Shown piece by piece: positions 1 to 5,973 of a DNA stretch of 8,728 nucleotides; the first letter of the stretch is position 1, and each line of letters starts with the position of its first letter. Position numbers and translations under genes: made by a program. The notes below the pieces were generated by a model that did no database searches, was not told the DNA's origin, and saw nothing but the letters and a program-made list of their open reading frames with translations. Origin of the DNA: an uncultured Nitrospinaceae bacterium (GTDB lineage Bacteria; Nitrospinota; Nitrospinia; Nitrospinales; VA-1). The stretch spans positions 1 to 8,728 of the forward strand of contig CAJWLY010000056.1 in NCBI GenBank assembly GCA_913043155.1. Reading direction: 5' to 3'.

Positions 1-113
1 AGGTGGGCGACAAGGTTCTCTACAGCAAGTACGGCGGAACCGAGATTAAGGTCGATGGAGAAGACCTCCTCCTGATGAGGGAAGATGACGTCCTGGGTAT
101 CATCGAAAAATAA
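1..113 (+). CDS. groES: Co-chaperonin GroES, C-terminal part (truncated by window edge)
   Basis: The frame from base 3 encodes the last 36 residues of a 10-kDa chaperonin and stops with TAA at 111-113; the 5' part lies outside the window. The visible residues (VGDKVLYSKYGGTEIKVDG, then EDLLLMREDDVLGIIEK) match the conserved GroES C-terminal beta-barrel end. GroES forms the heptameric lid of the GroEL folding chamber in the cytoplasm. It is followed 83 nt later by groEL on the same strand, the standard groES-groEL operon order. Any heat-shock control site, such as CIRCE or a sigma-32 promoter, would lie upstream of the window and cannot be judged. Confidence 0.95.
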   Translation, partial: VGDKVLYSKYGGTEIKVDGEDLLLMREDDVLGIIEK

Positions 114-196
114 TCGGCCCTGATTTCTGACCTAAACTGTCCGACAATAAATTTTTTATAAAATAGATTTCACTACCTTGAAGGAGAACTGCTTAA

Positions 197-1864
197 ATGG
201 CTAAACAAATCGCTTACGACGAAAACGCAAGGAAAAAAATCCTTTCCGGCATCAACCAGTTGGCGGATACCGTGAAGCTCACATTGGGTCCCAAGGGGCG
301 CAACGTGGTCATCGATAAAAAATTTGGCTCCCCGACCATCACCAAGGATGGTGTAACCGTAGCCAAAGAGGTCGAACTACAAGATCCGTTTGAGAATATG
401 GGCGCACAGATGCTCAACGAAGTCGCCAGCAAAACCAGCGACAATGCCGGCGATGGCACCACCACCGCCACGGTTCTGGCGCAAGCCATTTTCCGGGAAG
501 GCATAAAGAACGTCACTGCGGGAGCCAACCCCATGGACATCAAGCGGGGCATCGAAGATGCGGTCCAGACACTCGTTCCTGAGATACAGAAACTCGCTAA
601 ACCCACTAAAAATAAAAATGAAATCGCCCAGATCGGAACTATCTCCGCTAACCACGACACGGCTATCGGAGAAATCATCTCGGAAGCGATGGACAAAGTC
701 GGCAAGGACGGCGTCATCACGGTTGAAGAAGCCAAGAGCATGGACACCTCCCTGGAAATCGTAGAGGGCATGCAGTTCGACCGTGGATACCTCTCCCCCT
801 ATTTCGTAACCGACTCGGAGCGGATGGAAGCGGTTCTGGAAGATGCCTACCTCCTGCTGCACGAAAAGAAAATCTCCAACATGAAAGACCTGCTTCCACT
901 TCTGGAGAAAATCGCCAAGGGTGGTAAACCACTGATCCTCGTTGCCGAGGACATTGATGGCGAAGCGCTGGCAACCCTGGTCGTTAACAAACTGCGCGGC
1001 ACCCTGAACGTGTGTGCGGTCAAGGCGCCTGGATTCGGCGATCGGCGAAAGGACATGCTCAATGACATCGCCACTCTCACCGGCGGCAACGTCATCACCG
1101 AGGACATCGGCGTGAAACTTGAAAACGTTGATATAAACGACTTGGGCTCGGCTAAGCGAGTCACCATTGACAAGGAAAACACCATCATCATCGACGGCAA
1201 AGGTAAGGCAACTGACATCCAGGCACGGGTGAAGCAAATTCGGAACCAGATCGAAGAAACCACCTCCGATTATGACCGGGAGAAGCTCCAGGAACGGCTG
1301 GCAAAGCTGGTCGGCGGCGTGGCTATCATCAAAGTCGGCGCAGCCACGGAAACGGAGATGAAGGAAAAGAAAGCCCGCGTGGAAGACGCTCTGCACGCAA
1401 CCCGGGCCGCGGTCGAAGAGGGAATCATCGCCGGCGGCGGCATAGCCCTGGTGAGAGTGGCTCCTGCCCTGGATAAACTAAAGGGCGGACACGATTACCT
1501 GCTGGGGGTCAAGATCATCCGGCGGGCGATCGAGGAACCGATCCGACAAATCGCTGCCAATGCCGGCGAAGAAGGAACCGTCATTGTCGAAAAGGTAAAG
1601 ACCCTCAAAGGCAATACCGGCTACGATGCAAACACCGGGGAATATGTCGATATGATCAAGGCCGGGATCATCGATCCTGCCAAGGTCGCGCGCACGGCGC
1701 TGCAGAACGCCGCCAGCATCTCCGGACTGCTCCTGACCACGGAAGCCATGATCACCGATCTGCCGGAAGAGAAGGAAGAACATTCGCACGGCGGCCCAGC
1801 CGGTGGCGGCATGGGTGGTATGGGCGGTATGGGTGGTATGGGCGGTATGGGAGGAATGATGTAG
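197..1864 (+). CDS. groEL: Chaperonin GroEL (60 kDa, Hsp60)
   Basis: This is full-length GroEL of 555 residues (about 548 in E. coli). It is the tetradecameric cytoplasmic ATPase that folds proteins with GroES. Visible landmarks are the nucleotide-binding GPKGR at 31-35, DGVTVAKE at 51-58, GDGTTT at 85-90 (D86, equivalent to the Mg-binding Asp87 of E. coli) and D397 in VEDALH (equivalent to catalytic Asp398). The cpn60 signature AAVEEGIIAGGG is at 404-415. The C terminus is a Gly-Gly-Met repeat tail (about 537-555), typical of the copy that partners GroES. The ATG at 197 follows an AAGGAG ribosome site (181-186) with a 10-nt spacer, and the first residues MAKQI are the usual ones. A strong terminator closes the operon 29 nt after the stop. 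Nothing in it appears degenerate. Confidence 0.99.
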   Translation: MAKQIAYDENARKKILSGINQLADTVKLTLGPKGRNVVIDKKFGSPTITKDGVTVAKEVELQDPFENMGAQMLNEVASKTSDNAGDGTTTATVLAQAIFREGIKNVTAGANPMDIKRGIEDAVQTLVPEIQKLAKPTKNKNEIAQIGTISANHDTAIGEIISEAMDKVGKDGVITVEEAKSMDTSLEIVEGMQFDRGYLSPYFVTDSERMEAVLEDAYLLLHEKKISNMKDLLPLLEKIAKGGKPLILVAEDIDGEALATLVVNKLRGTLNVCAVKAPGFGDRRKDMLNDIATLTGGNVITEDIGVKLENVDINDLGSAKRVTIDKENTIIIDGKGKATDIQARVKQIRNQIEETTSDYDREKLQERLAKLVGGVAIIKVGAATETEMKEKKARVEDALHATRAAVEEGIIAGGGIALVRVAPALDKLKGGHDYLLGVKIIRRAIEEPIRQIAANAGEEGTVIVEKVKTLKGNTGYDANTGEYVDMIKAGIIDPAKVARTALQNAASISGLLLTTEAMITDLPEEKEEHSHGGPAGGGMGGMGGMGGMGGMGGMM

Positions 1865-1893
1865 CTCATCTCTCCACTTGAACCTGAACAACT

Positions 1894-1923
1894 AACCCCG
1901 GCCTTCGGGCCGGGGTTTTTTTT
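1894..1923 (+). terminator. Intrinsic terminator of the groESL operon
   Basis: This is a perfect 10-bp stem (AACCCCGGCC with GGCCGGGGTT) closed by a TTCG tetraloop at 1904-1907. It runs into eight consecutive T (1916-1923), two of which pair with the stem's outer A's. It starts 29 nt after the groEL stop and separates the chaperonin operon from the next gene. The GC-rich stem, stable UUCG loop and U-tract make this the clearest RNA signal in the window. Confidence 0.97.
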
Positions 1924-1934
1924 GGCCTGTTAAT

Positions 1935-1961
1935 GAGGATTGCAAACCACCCGCAATCTTC
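1935..1961. repeat. Inverted repeat upstream of the NamZ-like gene
   Basis: GATTGC (1938-1943) and GCAATC (1953-1958) form a perfect 6-bp inverted repeat around a 9-nt centre. The arms extend outward to 9 bp if one G-T pair is allowed. It lies 62 nt before the start at 2023 and just upstream of a TTTACA box (1962-1967). The nearest -10-like TAGAAT (1981-1986) is only 13 nt from that box, too close for a standard promoter, so no promoter is called. It could be an operator, or a weak hairpin backing up the groEL terminator. Confidence 0.35.
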
Positions 1962-2022
1962 TTTACACTTGATCCTTGAATAGAATTAGACTGGGACTGG
2001 GCGAAGGACAAAGGCTTCAAAT

Positions 2023-3204
2023 ATGAAACAGGTTATCCTTGGGCTCGACAGGCTCCTAACGGACCCGGAAGCATATCTTCGCGGGAAAACGTTTGGTCTG
2101 GTCGTGAATCAGACAAGCCAGACCAGCGACGGATACCCCTCAATTCCCCGATTCTACAGCTTAGGCCGGTTCCAACTGACCACCCTGTTTGCGCCCGAGC
2201 ACGGACTCTACGGCGTGAACCAAGATATGGCCGCCGTTGCCGACCATGTTGATTCTACCTCTGGTCTTCCCGTAAAGAGCCTTTATGGAACCGACTCCTC
2301 TTCGCTCACTCCTTCGTCCGATCTTTTGCGTGGACTCGACAACCTGATATTCGATATCCAAGACGTGGGCTCGCGTTATTACACGTTCATTTATACTCTG
2401 GCCAACTGCATGCAGGTCTGCGCCAGAACGGACACGCACATGGTCGTCTGCGACCGCCCGAATCCCATCAACGGTGTGACCGTCGAAGGCAATCTCGTGG
2501 GTGGGAAATACCGTTCCTTCGTCGGGCAGTATCCGCTTCCCAACCGCCACGGAATGACCGTGGGCGAACTGGCGAACCTGTACAACAACCATTTTAAAAT
2601 CGGTTGCGACCTCACAGTCATTCCCATGCAAGGCTGGGAGCGGACGATGTGGTATGACCAGACCGGCCTTCCCTGGGTTGCCCCGTCGCCCAACATGCCC
2701 ACGCTGTCAACAGCGACCGTGTATCCGGGAATGTGCCTTATCGAGGGAACCCTGCTTTCCGAAGGGCGTGGCACCACCCTGCCCTTCGAACAAGTTGGCG
2801 CCCCATACATCCAGGCCGAAACGCTCACAAAGACCCTGAACGCAGAAAACCTTCCCGGCTTGTTCTTCCGCCCACACTATTTCAAACCCCAGTTCCAGAA
2901 ATGGAGCGGCGAGATCTGCGGCGGAGTACAGCTTCATGTGAAGGATCGTGACGTATTCAAACCTTTTCTGACCGGCATCGCTGTCCTGTGTTCGATAAAG
3001 AAACTTCATCCTGGGGATTTTTCTTGGCGCACCGAGCCATACGAGTTCGTCAGCGACCGTCCAGCCATCGACCTGCTCTACGGGAACCCAGCCCTGCGCG
3101 AAGGGATGGAATCGGGCAGTATCTCCCTCCCGGACTTGGAAGCATCGTGGAACGGGGAGACGGAGGAGTTTCTCCAGAAGCGTGAGGAGTATCTCATTTA
3201 CTGA
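2023..3204 (+). CDS. namZ: DUF1343 / GH171 NamZ-like exo-beta-N-acetylmuramidase, cytoplasmic form
   Basis: This 393-residue protein belongs to the DUF1343 family (B. subtilis YbbC). Characterised members, NamZ of glycoside hydrolase family 171, remove N-acetylmuramic acid from the non-reducing end of peptidoglycan fragments. Family motifs appear in order: GLVVNQTS (25-32), FAPEHGLYG (56-64), SLYG (86-89), FDIQDVGSRYYT (110-121), DRPNP (144-148), GMTVGELA (177-184), PSPNMPT (221-227), YPG then EGTLLSEGRGTT (234-252), and a C-terminal GVQLHVKDR (301-309). No signal peptide or membrane segment precedes the first domain, so it should act in the cytoplasm, unlike the exported Bacillus enzyme. The ATG at 2023 has a modest AAGG site about 8 nt upstream. 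The flanking gaps of 158 and 348 nt suggest a single-gene transcript; no other cell-wall recycling gene is nearby. The family is certain; the substrate is inferred. Confidence 0.88.
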   Translation: MKQVILGLDRLLTDPEAYLRGKTFGLVVNQTSQTSDGYPSIPRFYSLGRFQLTTLFAPEHGLYGVNQDMAAVADHVDSTSGLPVKSLYGTDSSSLTPSSDLLRGLDNLIFDIQDVGSRYYTFIYTLANCMQVCARTDTHMVVCDRPNPINGVTVEGNLVGGKYRSFVGQYPLPNRHGMTVGELANLYNNHFKIGCDLTVIPMQGWERTMWYDQTGLPWVAPSPNMPTLSTATVYPGMCLIEGTLLSEGRGTTLPFEQVGAPYIQAETLTKTLNAENLPGLFFRPHYFKPQFQKWSGEICGGVQLHVKDRDVFKPFLTGIAVLCSIKKLHPGDFSWRTEPYEFVSDRPAIDLLYGNPALREGMESGSISLPDLEASWNGETEEFLQKREEYLIY

Positions 3205-3497
3205 GACAACACCCTTATTTCTTCATTTTGTCCGGGGCCCTCGACAACTTGCAGTCGAAGGTGAAGCGGGAATGGCCCAGCGTATTGGTCACACCATTTT
3301 TTTGAAGTTACGTCGTTCCAAAGCGGTCATAATCAATTTATTTTTGGTCTTCTGGGTGCACTGCCCCAAGAAAATATTCCCTAAGAAGAGCATCCCGGTT
3401 CCGACCATATCCCCCCTTACACAGGTAATTATTGACAGTGGGTAAGCTTGAATTTACCTGGCCCACACCAGTTGTTGGAAAAAATTAGGCCCACCTA
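3205..3497. other. Intergenic region, no convincing gene
   Basis: I find no credible gene here. One open frame (3182-3445, 87 codons) overlaps the namZ-like 3' end, lacks an SD and does not read like a protein. Two small structures are visible. TCGAC (3241-3245) with GTCGA (3254-3258) lies inside GGGCC (3235-3239) and GGCCC (3274-3278). A 4-bp TGGT-CAC-ACCA hairpin (3286-3296) is followed by seven T (3297-3303). The second could be a weak terminator for the upstream gene, but the stem is very short. The last 70 bases carry the repeated elements listed separately, next to the yqeY promoter. Confidence 0.6.
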
Positions 3498-3503
3498 TTG
3501 ACA
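3422..3503. repeat. Cluster of short repeats upstream of the yqeY promoter
   Basis: Several short elements recur within 82 bp. TATTGACA occurs at 3430-3437 and 3496-3503, the second copy containing the -35 box. GGCCCAC occurs at 3460-3466 and 3488-3494. GTGGG (3438-3442) is the inverse of the CCCAC in both copies. CAGGTAA (3422-3428) and TTACCTG (3454-3460) form a 7-bp inverted repeat with a 25-nt spacer. The first TTGACA has no acceptable -10 at 16-18 nt. The cluster may be a regulator-binding region for the operon or an old promoter duplication; its function is inferred only. Confidence 0.4.
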
Positions 3504-3526
3504 AAACAGGAAGCTATTACTATATT
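3498..3526 (+). promoter_or_regulatory. Sigma-70 promoter of the yqeY-dnaG-rpoD operon
   Basis: A perfect -35 TTGACA (3498-3503) is separated by exactly 17 nt from a -10 TATATT (3521-3526), which matches five of six consensus bases. Initiation is expected at about 3532-3534, giving a leader of only about 20 nt before the ATG at 3553. This is the best promoter in the window. It would make the operon dependent on the housekeeping sigma factor that the operon itself encodes, as in E. coli. Confidence 0.88.
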
Positions 3527-3552
3527 GAGGGATTTGGGCGCGATTTAAATCT

Positions 3553-3999
3553 ATGAGTTTAAAGGAAAAACTCCTTTCCGACATGAAAGGGGCTCTTAAG
3601 GCAAGAGATGCGCTCAAGCTTAACACCATTCGCGGTCTTAACGCCGAAATCAAAAATCGGGAGATAGACCTCCGCCAAGAGCTGGGGGATGACGAGATCA
3701 TCCCCATCATTTCCACTCAGATCAAAAAGCGAAAGGAAGCCGCCGCCTTGTTCGACAAAGGAGGTCGCGCTGACCTTTGCGAAAAGGAAAACCAAGAAAT
3801 GGCCGTCCTGCAGGAATACCTACCCGAGCAGGTTTCCGAAGAAGACTTGCAGCGGCGGGTCCGGGAAGTGGTCGCCGAATTGGGGGCCGTGGAGATGAAA
3901 GACCTTGGGAAAGTCATGAAAACACTTATCCCGGAATTCAGGGGACGCGCCAACAATAGCGTGATCAAAAACTTGGTCGCTGAACAACTGGAAAAATAA
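3553..3999 (+). CDS. yqeY: GatB/YqeY domain protein
   Basis: This 148-residue protein is of the usual family length. The YqeY fold resembles the tail domain of the GatB subunit of the Asp-tRNA(Asn)/Glu-tRNA(Gln) amidotransferase, which binds tRNA; the stand-alone protein's job is not established. Conserved stretches are SLKEKLLSDMKGALKARD (2-19), the NTIRGLNAEIKNREID segment (24-39), the KKRKEAAALFDKGGR helix (58-72), EYLPEQVSEEDL (88-99), and the closing GK-M then FRGRAN plus an amphipathic end. Starting at the ATG at 3553 reproduces the family N terminus MSLKE, yet there is no SD at normal distance; the nearest GAGG (3527-3530) is 22 nt away and probably lies at or before the transcript start. 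It leads the dnaG-rpoD operon in the position rpsU holds in enterobacteria. Confidence 0.95.
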   Translation: MSLKEKLLSDMKGALKARDALKLNTIRGLNAEIKNREIDLRQELGDDEIIPIISTQIKKRKEAAALFDKGGRADLCEKENQEMAVLQEYLPEQVSEEDLQRRVREVVAELGAVEMKDLGKVMKTLIPEFRGRANNSVIKNLVAEQLEK

Positions 4000-4063
4000 A
4001 CGTTTAGGCAGAGCCTGTTGGAATCGCAGACTGCCCAAAAGATATTTTTTAAAAAGAACCCCC

Positions 4064-4103
4064 TCAGGCTTGACCTCCAGCGAGGATCATTCCTCAAGCC
4101 TGA
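4064..4103 (+). promoter_or_regulatory. Long hairpin between yqeY and dnaG
   Basis: TCAGGCTTGA (4064-4073) and TCAAGCCTGA (4094-4103) are perfectly complementary over 10 bp. The 20-nt interior holds GAGG (4082-4085), which can pair with CCTC on its left (4074-4077, loop CAGC) or with CCTC on its right (4092-4095), so two alternative inner folds are possible. No T-tract follows, so it is not a plain intrinsic terminator. It ends 18 nt before the TTG start of dnaG. In E. coli a partial terminator and an RNA-processing site separate the first gene from dnaG or dnaG from rpoD in the equivalent operon; this hairpin may similarly lower or process the dnaG message, which is inference. Confidence 0.7.
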
Positions 4104-4121
4104 TACTACAGGCCCAACTCC

Positions 4122-5912
4122 TTGGCACACCATATTCCCGAAACCCTAATTGAGGACATCCGCTCTCGCACCGATATTCTGGAAATCGTCTCGGCGCATG
4201 TGCTGTTGAAGAAGAGCGGGAAAAACTACAAAGGGCTTTGTCCGTTTCATTCCGAAAAAACCCCTTCGTTTACCGTCAGTCCCGACAAGCAGATTTATCA
4301 CTGCTTCGGTTGCGGCGCCGGCGGGAACGCGTTCAAGTTTCTAATGGAAATGGAAGACCTACCGTTTCTGGACGTGGTGCGTAAACTGGCTTCCCGCACG
4401 GGGGTGGTTCTTCCCGCGCAGAAATACGGGAAGCCCGATCCTGCTTCTAGAGAACGGGAATTGCTCTTGATCATCAACCAGAAGGCAGCGGCCTATTTCA
4501 CCCAACTCCTCAATGATGAGGAAAGTGGGCGGGCCGCACGGGAATACCTTCAGTCCAGGGACTTCCACAATGAAGCTCTACTGACCGAATACGGGATCGG
4601 CTGGGCCACGCCGGGATGGAGAGACACCTTGATCCATTTGCAGAACCGGGAAAAATGCTCCCGCAAGGACATCGCCCGGGCCGGACTCATCAAACAGAAG
4701 GAGGGCGGCAGCGAAAGTGATTATTATGACCGGTTCCGCAGTCGCATCATCTTTCCACTCAAAGATATCCACAGCAACCTGATCGGGTTTGCTGGAAGGA
4801 CCCTCGACGGTGAGGAGCCCAAGTATCTGAACTCGCCGGAAACCTCACTCTACATAAAAGGGAAACACCTTTACGGACTCAACCTCGCTCGGGAAGCTAT
4901 ACGAAAGGAGAACCGGGCTCTTTTGGTGGAAGGTTATTTCGACCAGATACGCGCGCACCAACATGGTATCCGCAACACCGTTGCTACATGCGGCACGGCC
5001 CTGACTCTGGCGCAGGCCGGATTGCTCAAAAACCACACCCGCCGGGCGACCCTGATCTTTGACGGAGACTCCGCCGGTGCATCGGCCGCTGAGCGTGGGT
5101 TTGAGGTGCTTCTGGAAACGGGACTGGAAGTCGAGGTACTTAGGCTTCCTGCCGGACACGACCCAGATTCCTACATCAGTGAGTTCGGTCCCGAAAAATT
5201 TCGTCAGGAGTTAGGAAACGCCAGGCCGTTTGTGGAGTCTTACATAATGAATGCCGTAAATGCGGGAGACCTTTCTACCCCCGCCGGGAAAACGGAGGTC
5301 GTCAACCGCGTTCTGCCGATCCTTACCAAAGTCAAAAACAGCGTGGAACGCACCGAATGGATGCGCGTTTTAACGGAACGGGCCGCTGTGAACGACAAGG
5401 CTCTGTTAGCCGAATTAAAAAATGCTCTCAGGCAAGACCGGACCAAACTTAGACCAACCCAAAAGGCCGCAGAACAAAGAAACAAGCAAAACCCAGAGCT
5501 CTACCTAGTTCACCTGATGCTGGCCAATAAGGAGTTAGCCATAAAAATCAAAAACCAAGTTTCGGCGGAAGAATTCGAAGACCCTGCACTCCGTCGAATC
5601 ATAGAATTGTTTTACAATCTGATCAATGAAAACCGGGAATTGCGCGTTGATCACGCTATCGACTACATCGACGAACTGGAAACCAAAGCCCTTTTAAGTA
5701 GAATCGGCGTCGATCCGATTCCGTTCGATAATCTAGAGCGGACGGCGAACGACTGTATTCGTGCAGTTAAAAAAAGGCTGCTCGACCAAAAAATTACCAC
5801 CCTCAAACACCAGCGCAATGAAGCTGTCGCCGCCGGGAAACCAGAGCGCTCCCGCGAGTTGGAGAACCAATTGCACGAACTGCGGTCGACACTCATTTCA
5901 GGGTGGAGCTAA
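4122..5912 (+). CDS. dnaG: DNA primase DnaG
   Basis: This is the 596-residue primase that makes RNA primers at the replication fork. The N-terminal CHC2 zinc finger has ligands C40, H43, C61 and C64 in the CPFH and CFGC motifs. The polymerase core includes YYDRFRSRIIFPL (201-213) and IGFAGR (221-226). The TOPRIM metal site has E270 (LLVEGYFD), DGD at 314-316 and GHDPDSY at 345-351. The last 145 or so residues are the helical DnaB-binding domain. The start is TTG at 4122: the frame has a TGA at 4101-4103 and no ATG or GTG between, and starting later would cut into the conserved IPETLIEDIRSRTDI segment. Only a weak AGG (4110-4112) precedes it. Weak initiation plus the upstream hairpin fits the low primase output known for this operon in E. 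coli. It is 122 nt after yqeY and 61 nt before rpoD. Confidence 0.97.
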   Translation: MAHHIPETLIEDIRSRTDILEIVSAHVLLKKSGKNYKGLCPFHSEKTPSFTVSPDKQIYHCFGCGAGGNAFKFLMEMEDLPFLDVVRKLASRTGVVLPAQKYGKPDPASRERELLLIINQKAAAYFTQLLNDEESGRAAREYLQSRDFHNEALLTEYGIGWATPGWRDTLIHLQNREKCSRKDIARAGLIKQKEGGSESDYYDRFRSRIIFPLKDIHSNLIGFAGRTLDGEEPKYLNSPETSLYIKGKHLYGLNLAREAIRKENRALLVEGYFDQIRAHQHGIRNTVATCGTALTLAQAGLLKNHTRRATLIFDGDSAGASAAERGFEVLLETGLEVEVLRLPAGHDPDSYISEFGPEKFRQELGNARPFVESYIMNAVNAGDLSTPAGKTEVVNRVLPILTKVKNSVERTEWMRVLTERAAVNDKALLAELKNALRQDRTKLRPTQKAAEQRNKQNPELYLVHLMLANKELAIKIKNQVSAEEFEDPALRRIIELFYNLINENRELRVDHAIDYIDELETKALLSRIGVDPIPFDNLERTANDCIRAVKKRLLDQKITTLKHQRNEAVAAGKPERSRELENQLHELRSTLISGWS

Positions 5913-5954
5913 GCTTGATGAACAAAACACACACCCACTGAATTTGACCAAATC

Positions 5955-5962
5955 AAAAGGAG
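5955..5962 (+). promoter_or_regulatory. Strong ribosome binding site fixing the rpoD start
   Basis: AAAAGGAG lies 11 nt before the ATG at 5974 and is much stronger than the sites of yqeY or dnaG. It decides the rpoD start: the reading frame is open further upstream, but that extension overlaps the dnaG 3' end and has no sigma-factor similarity. The strong site suggests that rpoD is translated better than the preceding primase gene from the same transcript. Confidence 0.85.
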
Positions 5963-5973
5963 AAGTCTTCACG

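Noticed and set aside
114..196. Separate groEL promoter or attenuator in the groES-groEL gap (TATAAA at 157-162)
   Set aside because: No -35 at suitable spacing and only a 4-bp stem; co-transcription from upstream of groES is the simpler reading.
377..1396. Long minus-strand open frame (339 codons) inside groEL
   Set aside because: It is antisense to a fully conserved groEL and has no protein-like motifs; long antisense frames are expected from groEL codon bias.
3182..3445. Open frame of 87 codons overlapping the end of the NamZ-like gene
   Set aside because: It has no SD, overlaps a well-supported gene in another frame, and its translation has no domain-like pattern; it is best seen as chance.
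3432..3460. Second promoter using the upstream TTGACA (3432-3437)
   Set aside because: No hexamer 16-18 nt downstream resembles TATAAT; only the downstream TTGACA has a proper partner.
4007..4050. GGCAG / CTGCC pair followed by six T after yqeY, as a terminator
   Set aside because: The stem is 5 bp with a 19-nt loop and lies 9 nt from the T-run, so it is too weak; a partial effect cannot be excluded.
5761..5973. In-frame upstream extension of rpoD by 71 codons
   Set aside because: It overlaps the conserved dnaG 3' end, has no SD and no sigma similarity; the ATG at 5974 has a strong SD and gives the expected region 1.1 start.
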